Assembly: GCA_032433595.1 (NCBI GenBank)
Contig: JASWJB010000217.1
Coordinates: 1 to 64,000 of the forward strand
Source of the DNA: Conoideocrella luteorostrata
Taxonomy: Eukaryota; Ascomycota; Sordariomycetes; Hypocreales; Clavicipitaceae
DNA length: 64,000 bases
Reading direction: 5' to 3'
Shown here piece by piece: positions 12,582-23,960 of the stretch. Positions within the stretch are counted from its first letter, which is position 1. Each line of letters opens with the position of its first letter. The position numbers and the translations under genes are program-made. The notes under the pieces were generated by a model that worked only from the letters and a program-made list of their open reading frames with translations, had not been told where the DNA came from and did no database searches.

Positions 12582-14629
12582 TTCTTGTTTATTATTGCGA
12601 CTTTCACAGCCTTGCAGTAGGGGAATAATTGCTCGAGAGAGACAAACTTGGTTCTTCTAATTTTGTCCAAGCAGTCTATGCATGGGAGAAACACCCGGGG
12701 CTCTTTATCTTTTTTTCTTTTTTTTTTTTCCTCCGTGCCTCTGCACGTTCCCCTCCATGGTATACAATGCTACTCTGTTTCCCGGCGATCGCATCGACTG
12801 TGCGTATAATCAGTCGGGCGCTAAAAGACAAGGAGTGAGCCAACTGCGTCAAGGCGAGGTGAAGGACTGGGCCTCGAACACAGGAATCTAGCGATACGAC
12901 AGCTTCTAGAACTGGAAGGTTCGGCGTAGCTAGTGCCGTTGCTCAACAGTTACTGCCTTGTAATAGGTGGGTGCGCTGGTTCAATGTTACCATCCCCAGT
13001 GGATGCCTACACCCGACTCGCGCCGGCGTTTCCTTTCCTACGACAGATACTAATCGGCACTGCCTTGCAAGTCCCACTTTAGTTCACCGCCCAGCAATCG
13101 AGATCAACGCCAAGCAACCTTATCTACAGCGCCATGACAATTGTCTAACCATATTTGCCAAGGTGCAAGTCTCCTCGTGACATATTAAGAGGTTACAGCA
13201 GGGAGTACCCCGTTGAGAGCTGACCGAACAAATATGAGCCCCGCATTTCTTAGTCGAATGCACCACCACGACATCATTTTATGCCTTCAAGACTGCGTCG
13301 ATGACGCCTGTGTGCAAATCTCTTTTGGACACCTTCCTCAGTATGTCCGAAAAACACCCGAATCATGGCAACGAGTAGGTAGGGCAGAGGCGGGGACAAC
13401 GCGCACCAAGGAGTGCACAATTTAATCTAGTAGTCGGGACCACACCCATCTACCCTACGTGTTGTGTGCAACAAGTTCAATACGTATCCTTTTGCCCTAG
13501 TCAAGCGGTCAAGGGGATCGGGCACATTACCCGGATGGCGTAGCGCTAGCACCGCTTTAGCTCCTGTGGAGTTAATCTATCACATTATATAAGTAGTACG
13601 AGCTTTATAAAGTCTACTAAATTAATAGTAATAATAACTTAGCTAATGCCTTCATAAAGGCTTTACTAAATTAAGCCCTTAAGGAATTTATTAATAATAA
13701 TACCCTTGAGGTTAGAATAAAAGGATAAGTTACTTAGAACTAAATAGTTAGTCTTTTGCTTTACTTAATGCTATATATATACAATAGTTTCTTAATGGGT
13801 TCTTTATTATAAGAAAAGACTACTAGTGTCGGAATATCCCGTTAAGGCTCACAGGCAAGGTTTATGTGTCCACCCAGCGCGCCTCTTTTATACGGCGCGC
13901 TTAGGGACATTCCTCGTTCTCTTCTCCTTCTCTTATAGACAGACCTGATGAATTAACTACTTTGTTTATTGTTTTGCTTCACCTTCTGGTACCAGCTACG
14001 AGAAGCCCCTGTGCTTCCTACAGTTGGCGTGATCTCTTGATGCCGCTTCACAAGATGAGAAGATACCTTATTGACGAGAACGACAAATGCACACTCGCGG
14101 CAAACAAGCGTTCTATATATGTGTAGGTATGTAAACGGTCCAACAACTATATCGCCCTCCATTATTGCGACTGTTGGCGCGGCTGGAGATCACTGACTGT
14201 CCAGTCGCAGATGAATAACGCTACGACTCAAGCTTTCTGGCACACGAATGCAGAAAATTATCACCTCATAAAAGGCGCCAGGCATATCAAGAGACGAACT
14301 CGCAAAGTGCAGAGATAATTTGCTTTCACTCAAAAAATGCATTGATGTAACAATACACAAAGAGGAATCCTTCTTCTACGAGTATGCAGTCAACCACATG
14401 ATGGATGAGTTCCCCTTAGTGTGAGCTACCGAAATGACGGCTTGCTTTGGCCCGTAGTCATTGGATGACTTCAACGGCTGTGGCAAAATATCACGAAGCT
14501 GGTTGGTCAGATTTAATTCAATTGCACAAGGACCAGAGGACAAATCTCAACTCTACATGGGTGTGCGAAATTCAACTCTAGCACCCTTGTACATGCTTAA
14601 TTTCACCAAATTGCAAATCCAACAGTAGT
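12582..14629. other. Gene-poor intergenic region with an A+T island
   Basis: The first ~200 bp hold the subtilase promoter, with a T-run near 12715-12730. 13570-13830 is an A+T-rich island full of TA dinucleotides, consistent with a short RIP-mutated repeat. No coding frame in 12600-14600 shows a recognisable domain. Confidence 0.4.
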
Positions 14630-14828
14630 TGTGGGTTGCACAGGGAGGGCTGTGCAAGTGATCTAGATCAAATGCTTCAAGTTGAATATATTCATAAGTC
14701 TCTGTCTATCTAAGAAGAAGAAAACAAGTCAAGGTGGAAAGCTAGATATCGCCGTATAAATATCGTAGCAGAAAGGTGACCACGTGACGTGCTCAGTGCT
14801 TCCTATTGTGCTCGGCGGGATTCCAACA
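14630..14828 (-). repeat. Solo-LTR-like repeat, copy 2
   Basis: On the minus strand it starts TGTTGGAATCC at 14828 and ends CAACCCACA at 14630. It holds the TCACGTGGTCACC core and a TATTTATAC promoter-like string. It is about 199 bp and is the most complete copy besides the one at 544. No internal element sequence or exact target duplication adjoins it. Confidence 0.6.
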
Positions 14829-14966
14829 CATATATTAGATAGCCTCCGTCAGACGATTCAGACCCTGTTACAAGCCCAATGTGCGCCGATGCCTCGGATA
14901 GGCAACATATCCATCGCCAGGTTGGTGCGTTTGCCGGGCTGTTGGCGGCCTGCCTTACAACTTGTT

Positions 14967-15992
14967 TTATTCTTGGGTCAGAGTGACTTTTCTTACCTCT
15001 GAAGCCTTTTGCTCGGAGCTGGGTTCGTGTTCAACCTTGTTACCATGGGTTGTACAGGCCTCCTGAGTGCGGTTCTGGAATGCGAAGCCTGCCACTGTTA
15101 GTACGAACGAGAATTTCCCTACATGAGACAGAACCGTACCTGGTTGAGCAATGTTTAAGGCGAACACTGCCAGGGTCACCATTACCGACTCTAGCCCAAT
15201 AAACAGACCCTCCTCGCGGAAGATTGACCCACTGTATCCTTGACCGAGCTCGGCAATACGGTAGCAGCAACGGATGAGGATAAAGAGAACAGATGCCGAG
15301 AAGAAAACGCCAAAGATCTTGAGGCGCGTCGAGAGGATCCGGCGTTGTTCCACTTCCTGAGATTTACGGTACGAGATGTAGCGGAAGAGGTAGTCTAACG
15401 CCATAGCGATGAAGATAGCAAGAGTGACGACCTGGAACGCCAGACCTGCAAGCGTGATGTACTCGCCCGATTTGTCACTTCCCACCGAACTCGATGATAA
15501 CGCGCCGCCCACGGACTGCAAGATCAAACTAACGATATCGCAAGGCACAAACACCCATACGTATATCTTGACCGGAAACCTGCAAGCTTCAGGGCCCAAA
15601 AAATTCGAGACCCTGGCGAGCGAAACGTAGATGGCGGCGGCGAAGAAGACGGGCGAGATTGTAATGCAGCAGATCTCGATGATGAAGCCGTTAAAGGAGA
15701 AGGGGTTCTGGTACAGCAAAATGCGCCCGCCGTAACCGATCATCTCGCCGATGCAGCCGAGCGCCATCATGCTGACGAAAAACCACGTGTGGTAGCGGAT
15801 GCCCTGGGCCAGGTGGATGAGCATGGAGACGCCGAAGAGAGCGATGAAGGCGATTTGCACACCGAGGGCGGGCCGGTAGCCCTGGAGGGAGGCTTCGACG
15901 GGGCATAGGGCGAGGGTGCAGTTGGCGTCGGGGCCGAAAGAGACGAGGTACTGGGAGGGATCATTTTGCCCGGCTGCTTCGGGGGACGACAT
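14967..15992 (-). CDS. RTA1-like seven-helix membrane protein
   Basis: Member of the fungal RTA1/lipid-translocating exporter family, whose yeast relatives give resistance to 7-aminocholesterol or export sphingoid bases. Its ligand here is unknown. The start at 15992 is chosen over an upstream in-frame ATG because family proteins begin close to their first glycosylatable loop (DANCTLALCPV). Seven hydrophobic helices follow. Family motifs include GEMIGYGGRI, the SPVFFAAAIYVSLAR helix, FVPCDIVSLILQSVGG and IRCCYRIAELGQG. An in-frame 51-nt intron at 15139-15089 (gtacgg, branch ctaac, gcag) is likely: removing it gives NIAQPGFAFQ, close to the usual family end, and a 324-residue protein. The frame is open either way. 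Confidence 0.87.
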   Translation of the reverse strand: MSSPEAAGQNDPSQYLVSFGPDANCTLALCPVEASLQGYRPALGVQIAFIALFGVSMLIHLAQGIRYHTWFFVSMMALGCIGEMIGYGGRILLYQNPFSFNGFIIEICCITISPVFFAAAIYVSLARVSNFLGPEACRFPVKIYVWVFVPCDIVSLILQSVGGALSSSSVGSDKSGEYITLAGLAFQVVTLAIFIAMALDYLFRYISYRKSQEVEQRRILSTRLKIFGVFFSASVLFILIRCCYRIAELGQGYSGSIFREEGLFIGLESVMVTLAVFALNIAQPGTVLSHVGKFSFVLTVAGFAFQNRTQEACTTHGNKVEHEPSSEQKASEVRKVTLTQE

Positions 15993-17260
15993 TGTGGTAA
16001 TAAGGGGGGGTGGAAGATGCGTTGAGTCGAGGTCGTAGAGCTGCCAAAGAAAGGTGGAGAAGGAAGGCAAACTGACTTGATTTTGTGGTAGAGCAAGGCC
16101 ATAGTGGGCTAGAGAAAGTATATTAATGAAGAGTGATCAAAGCTGATGCCCGTCGCACGACACGTCGACTTTAGGAAGGAGACGCAAGCATCTTCGCAAG
16201 GCATTGCGTGTCGCTGCGATCGATAAGTGTTGGGAATTGATACAGCGGCATGAGCCCCACACGTGTCAGATCTCCAGTTGGCCATGCCGCATGATACTTC
16301 GCTCCATAACAATGGATTATTTTATTACCTCATAGATAAGCATATTTTTAAGCGGCTTAGCTATTAAGTAGCTTTTCTTTTCTTTAAGTAATATAAGCAT
16401 TATAAACTATACATATAATGCTTATATAGTTAAATATTAGAAATCTCCTCTTTTTGTTTATAGTTAACTTTATGTAGGGAAGTTAAAGATCATAAAGTTG
16501 TCCTGACATGCGGGTTGCAACAGTTGTCTGCGATGGTCAATTAGCAGACAGGCAGACAGGCGTACAGTTAATACAATGTGCAGCCTCTGGCGCGGCAAAA
16601 ACTTTAGGGTGTACCGACTGCACTAACAGACATCATTTGGGCCAATGAGAGGCGATAAAAGTGTGCAATATTAATTCCCGAGTGTTAATAGCCCCGAGAG
16701 GAATTCAAGGAAGCACGGCCTATTATTGGTCGAAAAACCGCCGATGCTGCAGCACTGTCGCAGGAGGCTGACAGTGCTGACCCCCGGATGCCACTATTTT
16801 CAGGAAATCACGGGCCGACGACGCGTGGCCCCCCCCCACCAGATTTGTTTCGCTGCGGAGGCGGGGTAATCTTATTGTTCTAGATTAATCTAATGTTGCC
16901 TGGTAGCACCTTGGCTTGAACAGGTTTCGAGCTTATTTTGTAAATGTTGATACTGTCCAGGGAGCGGCCGACAAACATGAGCTCAGTTATTCTGGAGGTA
17001 CCTAGAAGCCCGCATAGACAACTAAAGTGGAAGTATTTGGCCATGTACGAAGTAGTTCCGTAATTAGATACTGCGAGGCAATACTTCAAGCTCAGCCTTG
17101 GGCTTACGCACGCAGCAGGTCAATATGTACACGAGTCTGTCATAGGAAACATTCAACATCACCGAAAACGTACGATGCTGTTGGATGCGTTCAACATCGT
17201 TGGATCCGTACATGTCAAGAATTAGCTGCTTATCAAGCTGCTGACGAAGCTGCTGACTAT
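15993..17260. other. Intergenic region with an A+T-rich patch
   Basis: This contains the RTA1 promoter. 16320-16500 is an A+T-rich, TA-rich patch that looks RIP-mutated. 16530-16860 is G+C-balanced with no recognisable gene. The part near 17000-17260 may be the degenerate 5' portion of the transposon whose transposase end follows. Confidence 0.35.
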
Positions 17261-17503
17261 TAATTGATGCCTAGAGTCCGGATCTTAACCCTATTAAGGG
17301 TATTTGGGCTATTTTAAAGCAACGCTTACGCCGAAGAATCTTTGATTCCAAAGAAGAGATGAAAGAAGCTCTACAAGAGGAATGGGATAAAATCACGCAA
17401 GAGGAGATATAGCCTTAGATTGCTAATATGGTAGAAAGACGCGCAGAACTTGTACGATTAAATGGAGGTCCTCTTCAAGGTATACAAGTGGTAGTTTAGA
17501 TTT
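17261..17503 (+). mobile_element. Tc1/mariner-type transposase C-terminal relic
   Basis: The frame contains the DDE_3-superfamily signature SPDLNPIKGIWAILKQRL, where the last catalytic acidic residue normally precedes the helix with W. After it come RIFDSKEEMKEALQEEWDKI and NMVERRAELVRLNGG. In-frame stops before SPDLN and in the EEI/NMV linker, and the absence of the upstream catalytic part, show it is dead. I could not define its terminal repeats. The neighbouring MFS gene on the other strand is undamaged. Confidence 0.7.
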
Positions 17504-17726
17504 ATTACGTATTTAGCCTACTGCATAGTGACGCTAGACCTAATAATAAGGTCGATAAATTTGATCGCTTGCGATATTTCCGAGCAGTCTCCTTTAGCAA
17601 TTTGTTTCCTCTTCCAACTTCAAGATAGTACAAATCATGCGCGTCCCTGTCGAATGCCAAAAAGCGGAAGATGTGTCACCAGCGTTGGTGAGGTATCGCA
17701 CTGCTCCTCCAAGTTGTGGAGTGTTT

Positions 17727-19538
17727 TTAAGTCATCTCAGCGGATTCTGGCTCAGTGACCCGCGGCTTTTTATGCACCAGTCGATTTGCCTCTTCCACTC
17801 CCAAACCCGTCTTGTGTTCAACATGCTCATCAGAAAGTTCCTCGGTTCCAACGAGGAAAGATGCAATGAGTCCGATTCCGGAAAGAACGACGAAGAAGAT
17901 CCACATATCGGCAAGACTGTCCTTTACAGCCAACCTGAAATTGTTCTGCTGGACCGGAGTGAGCTGTGCAACGAGTTCCACGGATCCAGCTGCGCCATTC
18001 CGTGCAATTGCTTCCGCCATCGCAGGGCTGACTCCAGAAGCAATGAGACGACCGCTTTTTGCCGAGAGCCGATTCTCAAGAATGACGCCGCCCAGGACAA
18101 TGCTGAAAGCGGCGCTGAGTGCGCGGATTGCACTGGCCGCGGAGACGGCGACGCCCGCGTCGGCAGGTGGAAACCTTGCTTGCAGAGCAATGGTCGGTGC
18201 CTGAAAGTTGGGACCCAGGCCGACGGCGATAATCAGTTGATAGATGATGATCTTAGGCCAATTGATTTCTGCACCGATATCGATCAACAGACCGGTGCCC
18301 AGAGTGGAGATAGCCATGCCTGCAATGATCATGTATAAGTACTTTCCCGTCTTCCGCATATAAAGTCCTGTCCCGATGCTAAAGAGAGCCAGGGGAATGG
18401 CAAGAGGAAGGGACCAGACCGCCGAATCAATTGGTGTTGCTCCAATAACTACCTGGAAGTAGAATGGGACAAAGTAGGCTGTGCCGTATAAAAGGAATCC
18501 ATGCGTGAGATCCACCACGAATAGGGCGTTAATAGGGCGAGTCGTGAACAGTCGTAGAGGGAGCACCGGGTAACGGGCCAGCTTCCACTCGATGCCAACA
18601 AACATACCACAAACTAACACGCCGAAAAGTATTAAACACACGACAATGGCAGAGCTCCAAGGATACACCTCACCGCCATACTGGAGGCCCAGGAGAAGCA
18701 TAAGAACCGAACCTGTAATAGCAATCGATCCCAGCCAATCAACAGCCATTAAACCTTTGATAATTTCGGTACGGGGATCGTGAACGTGGAGGAAAAAGGC
18801 CAGGAGGGCAAAAGCGATTCCCTGGAACGGTAGGTTGATGTAGAAGCACCATCTCCAGCCGATATTTTCCGCAAGTGTTCCTCCGATGAGAGGACCGGAA
18901 GATATTGCGATGGCATATACCCCACCGAGAATGCCAAAATATAGTCCGCGCTGTCTTGAAAGTGGGTCAGCGCATTCTAGGGAGCAGTCTTTGGAGGCAT
19001 ATAGTAACTTCAAAGCTGGAATTTCCATTATCACTTACCTTGGACTGACGAGATCTCCTATTAGAATTGTCACGATGAGCAGCAAGCCGCCGGCTCCAGA
19101 ACCTTGAATGGCACGCCCAGCAATAAGCACGGCAATGCTATTTGCCACGGCACAAATCAAGCTTCCAATGAAAAAGACGAACGTTGCCAGTAACACTATT
19201 GGCTTGCGTCCAAAAATGTCGCTCATCTTGCCCCAAAGCGGGGCCAAAGCGGACTGGGCTACGAGGTAAGACGAACCAACCCATGAGTAGCTGATTTGAG
19301 AAGCCTTGAAGTACCCAGCAATTGTCGGCAAGGCGGTTGTGACGAAGGAGATGTCAAGAATAGCAAGGAACGACGCGACGCAGAGTGCAATCATGATGGG
19401 GATCATGTTTCTGCGTGGCGTGTAGTCCCCGCCATCATCTTGTGATTGAACTTCGGCATTTTCAGACCGAGTCTCGGGAGTTTCTGGTTGTTGCATCGTC
19501 CTCTCAAGTTCTGAGTTGCTCGACAGGGCTGGAGCCAT
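17727..19538 (-). CDS. MFS efflux transporter (DHA14-type)
   Basis: A 14-helix drug:proton antiporter-like facilitator of the kind that often sits beside polyketide synthase genes and exports their product. Exons 19538-19039 and 18954-17727 join in phase with a gtaagt donor and a caag acceptor, giving 575 residues and restoring SPRQRGLYFGILGG. The start at 19538 gives a ~50-residue cytosolic lead; ATG 19616 is possible. Motifs: LDISFVTTALPTIA (helix 1), GKMSDIFGRKP (motif A), IAGRAIQGSGAGG (motif B) and SSGPLIGGTLAENIGWRW (motif C). The frame is intact. It faces the polyketide synthase across a ~450-bp shared upstream region, so co-regulation and product export are reasonable inferences. Confidence 0.9.
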
Positions 19539-19987
19539 GTCAAAGCGCCGCAATAGAGTTTGGGGCAATAAACGGGGAAGGAGAAGATTATCACGTGATT
19601 CGCGTGATAGCGGCAAAGCGACACTGTTCTGATGTTTGACCGAGTTGGAAAGGTACTGGGAGAGACCATTTGATCTGGATGTGCTGCTGGAGATAAATTG
19701 TCGTTCCAGATTATGCTGACTACGGAAAGTGATCTCGCGCTATGGATTTCCTTAGTCTCTCTGACGTTCGGCGCTTTTCGGCCATTCAGATGAGGAGCTC
19801 TGCTGATGATGCGGCGACTTATTCCCGAAAAGAGTATTTTGCTCCATGATATCGCTCGCTCCATCAAATTTGAATACACTTAAGAAAAAGGATATGGTAG
19901 CTACTTGGGTCCTCGCATTCGGTTCCAATATCATCCAACTTGTCATTCCCTGTATTTCACATATTCTATCATTCATCTTTGTACAAT
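19539..19987. promoter_or_regulatory. Bidirectional promoter between MFS pump and polyketide synthase
   Basis: The two start codons point away from each other and share these ~450 bp, a common arrangement in fungal metabolite clusters. A tatcacgtgattcgcgtgata string near 19590 contains a CACGTG E-box inside an imperfect palindrome and is the best candidate regulatory site I see. The assignment is by position and motif only. Confidence 0.4.
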
Positions 19988-22900
19988 ATGACTTATCAAC
20001 AATCTGAGCCCATCGCTATTGTCGGCAGCGGTTGCCGTTTCCCCGGTGCTGCCAATTCTCCTGCTGCTCTCTGGCAGCTGCTGGAAAGTCCACGTGATAT
20101 CTTGATGGAGATACCTAAAGAACGTTTTGATGTGCGAGGCTGGTACCACAGAGACGGGGATCACCATGGCACGTCCAATGTTCTACGCTCCTACACCCTG
20201 GAAGAGAATCTTACCAAGTTTGATGCCAACTTCTTTGGCATTAGTGCAGTTGAGGCTGAGTCTATTGATCCTCAGCAGCGCCTCTTGCTGGAAACTGTCT
20301 ACGAGGCCCTTGAAGCTGGCGGCCACACCATCCAGTCTTTACGTGACTCTGATACTGCCGTCTATGTTGGTGTTATGGGGGGGGACCATGAAACTAGCCT
20401 TCTCAGAGATGCCAACAGTCTACCAACATACTTTGCGACTGGCACATCGCGCGCAGTTCTTTCAAACCGAATCTCTTACTTTTTCGATTGGCGTGGACCG
20501 TCTATGACTATCGACACAGCATGCTCTTCGAGTATGATCGCTGTGCATAATGCTGTTCAAGCACTACGATCTAACGACTCGAGAGTTGCTATTGCATGTG
20601 GCAGTACTCTGCTGCTATGCCCTGGTAAGCTAAATCTGCACACCGAGTGATCAAGCTAACGGATTCTAGAAATGTATGTGGCCGAGAGTAATATGCACAT
20701 GCTGTCGCCCACAGGCAGATCCCGCATGTGGAATGCTGATGCTGACGGCTATGCTCGCGGCGACGGCATCGCGACCGTTGTTCTTAAGAAGCTGAGCGAC
20801 GCTCTTGCTGATGGCTACCACGTCGAATGTATCATCCGCGAGACTGGCATCAACCAAGATGGCCGCACACAGGGAATCACTGTACCAAGCTCGGAGGCGC
20901 AAGCTGCACTTATCCGCCGCACCTATGCTCGAGCTGGTCTTGACCTTGCAAATCCCGCCGACAGACCCCAGTTTTTTGAGGCACATGGTACCGGTACCAA
21001 GGTGGGAGACCCTAAGGAAGCAGCCGCAATCCACTCCATCTTTGGAGGACTTGACAGTGATCCTTTGAATGTTGGGTCGATCAAGACCGTCATTGGTCAC
21101 ACGGAGGGTGCTGCTGGAATAGCTAGTCTACTCAAAGCGTCGCTATCCCTACAAGCTGGCGTCATTCCCCCAAATCGGCTGTTCAATCGCCTTAACCCGA
21201 GCATTGAACCTTTCATTCAGGGCCGGCAGGTTCCAACTCATGCAAAGCCATGGCCTGCCCTACCTAAAGGTGCTGTGCGAAGGGCAAGTGTGAATAGTTT
21301 TGGTTTCGGCGGCGCCAATTCTCACGCCATCTTGGACAGCTACCACGCAGAGGTTGACAACGCTAGCAGCGCCCTGGTTGTACCGGTTACTCCTTTTGTC
21401 TTCTCCGCAGCGTCAAACATCTCGCTCGTTTCCAGTCTGCAGGCACACTTGGACCATCTAAAAACCAATCCAGTCAACATGCGGGATCTTGCCTGGATGC
21501 TCCAGCAGCGTCGTTCTACTTTCTCTCATAAAATCGCATTCTCGGCTCCTGACGTCGAAAGCTTGATCCGGAAGATCGAGCTCAGACTCAAAGAGTACGA
21601 GGATAAGTCGGACGCGAACATTGGCGTCCGATCGAGTTCAACCCCTCCAAAGGTCCTTGGTGTTTTCACGGGTCAGGGTGCGCAATGGCCAGCCATGGGT
21701 GCTGAACTAATACGTTCCTCCGAATTTGTTCGCCGCCGATTGCAGGAGCTTGATGGTGCACTTGCAACCTTGCCAGCTGCAGACCGACCGACCTGGAAAA
21801 TTGCTGATCAATTACTCCTTGATGCCAAGTCGTCTCATATCACCGAAGCCGCTTTCTCACAACCGCTTTGTACAGCAGTCCAAGTTGTGCTCGTCAACCT
21901 CTTGCGCAGCGCCGGGATTATGCCAAGTTCTGTGGTGGGCCACTCCTCTGGTGAGATTGGTGCGGCATATGCTGCAAACTTCATCGATGCCCGGGATGCT
22001 ATTCGAATTGCCTATTACCGTGGCTTGTACGCGAAGCTTGCAGGCGGCTCGACCGGACAAAAGGCGCTATGCTTGCTGTTGGAACATCTCTCGAAGATGC
22101 CACCGAAGTGATTGAGCTTGACGCCTTTGTTGGACGTGTCGCGGTCGCTGCACACAACTCGCCAGCAAGTCTTACCTTGTCGGGCGATGCAGATGCTATC
22201 GTTGAGGTCAAGGCTGTCTTCGAAGAGGAAAAGAAGTTCGCACGTCTGCTTAAGGTCGACACCGCTTACCACTCACACCATATGCTGGCTTGCGGCGATG
22301 CTTACGTCAAGGCTTTGCGTGCGTGCAAAGTTAAAGTTAACCGAAACCGCGATACCTCCGTGACCTGGTACTCCAGTGTGACAGGTAGTGAGGTCAAGGA
22401 GCCGGCTACTCTACTTCAAGATCTATACTGGCGTGACAACATGGTACACAGGGTCTCATTCTATGAAGCTGTGGCGGCAGCAGCTCGAGCTGAGAAGCCG
22501 ACTCTTGCCATCGAGATTGGGCCTCACGCTGCTCTCAAGGGCCCAACACAGCAGAACATGCCGAAACTGGCCTCAACCTTCCCTACACCGGTGTTATGTA
22601 CAGAGGTCTCAACGACGTTGAAGCATTCGCCGACGGTCTGGGCTATATATGGACCCAATTCGGCCCTGAGGCTGTTGACTTCGCTGCCTTCGAGCGACTT
22701 TTCCTTGATGCTCCGCAGGCCAAGCTCGCCACTGGTCTGCCTTCCTACCACTGGGACCAAAAGACCCACTGGCAGGAGTCTCGCATCGTACGTAGTATGA
22801 GAAGTCGATCGGACCCATTCCACGAGCTGCTCAGTGTACCACATGTGGACAATACTGAGCTTGAGCGTCGCTGGTCGAATGTGCTCAAGATCTCAGAGGT

Positions 22901-23246
22901 ACCTTGGCTGACGGGCCACAAGCTGCAGGGTGAGCCGGTCTTTCCAGCAGCTGGCTACGCCAGCATGGCCTTTGAGGCAGCCAAGTCTATCATTGGAAAC
23001 AGGCCTATCAAATTGATCGAACTGCGAGATCTGGTCATCGGAAAAGCTATCACCTTTGGGGGAGAATCCGATCCTGCTGCTGAGACTCTGGTAACTCTAA
23101 CGGATATTACTCCAAGCAAATCGAATCTGAAAACTCAGGCAGCGAAGTTCTCCGTTTACTCCGCTGCTATCAAGTCGGCGCGAGACCTTGAAGTCAACGC
23201 CAGCGGTACAATAAACGTGATCTCTGGTGAGCCTTCGATCAAAATG
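19988..23246 (+). pseudogene. Truncated highly reducing type I polyketide synthase (KS-AT-partial DH)
   Basis: Would build a reduced polyketide from malonyl units. Exon 1 (19988-20624) and exon 2 (from 20670) join in phase. KS: nucleophile in DTACSSS, histidines in [11 protein letters not shown] and [16 protein letters not shown] and the [11 protein letters not shown] serine elbow. DH: N-terminal hot-dog with LTGHKLQGEPVFPAAGY, the histidine expected of a dehydratase. Two one-base deletions interrupt the frame, near 22063 (in AT) and near 22560 (between AT and DH); one extra G at each would restore it. The gene then ends inside DH where an LTR-like repeat begins. The rest of DH, and the methyltransferase, ER, KR and ACP that such enzymes usually carry, are absent from the window, so no working synthase can be made. 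Confidence 0.88.
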
Positions 23247-23394
23247 CAATATATTGATTAATCTTTGTATATCTAAGAGGGAGAAAACAAGTCAAGATAT
23301 GAAGCCTACTATCGTCGTATAAATAGGGTGGCCGAAATGTGACCACGTGACTCGCTTCGTGCTCCTTGGTGTGCTTGGCGGCAGGATTCCAACA
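23247..23394 (-). repeat. Solo-LTR-like repeat, copy 3, abutting the synthase
   Basis: On the minus strand it starts TGTTGGAATCC at 23394 with the same TCACGTGGTCAC core and TATTTATACGACGAT block as the other copies. It breaks off at about 23247, directly against synthase coding sequence, so the last ~50 bp of the LTR are missing. This junction marks where the synthase was lost. Confidence 0.6.
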
Positions 23395-23960
23395 GATAAT
23401 GATGATGCCGCCGCCGTTGCCGCTGCTGCTGTCAGCACTCGGGAGAGGGAACAGTCTGCTGATGATGATGGAGCGGTCGGTGGAGGGAAAAGTTAGCACT
23501 TAGTAGAGGCAAAAAGTTAGTACTCAGCAGAGGGGAAAGTTGCCTGCTGATGACGATGCCGCCGCCGCTGCTGCTGCTGCTGATGATGATGATGATGCAG
23601 TTGCAGTTGATGAGGATGTTCTGTACACACAAGAAATGTCGCCGCCGCCACTGCTGCTCTTGATGCCGCTGCTGCTGCTAATGATAGCCACAGTCAGGAT
23701 TCTCGTCACGATAGTAGGGGTCGGGAGGGAAAAAAGTCACCTGATAATAATGAAGATGATTCCGCCGCCGCCGCTGCCGCTGCTTCTGTTGATAACTGCC
23801 ACAAGTCAAGTTTCTGCTCACGATGGTACCGGTCGATCGGGAGAAAAGTCAAATGCTACTGCTGCTGCTGCTGGTGCCGCCGCCGCTGATGATGACGATG
23901 TGCTGCCCACGCAAGAAATATAGCTGCCGCTGCCCTGCTGCTGCTGATGATGCCAAGTTA
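23395..23960. repeat. GAT/GCC/GCT trinucleotide tract, block 1
   Basis: Runs of gat, gcc and gct triplets alternate with short strings such as gagaggggaaaagtcagcactcgg. All three frames stay open on both strands and give poly-Asp/Ala, poly-Leu or poly-His/Ser peptides, which is a composition effect rather than coding evidence. Confidence 0.8.

Noticed and set aside
17637..18338. 233-codon plus-strand frame
   Set aside because: It lies antisense to the MFS transporter exon, whose membrane pattern and motifs are clear.
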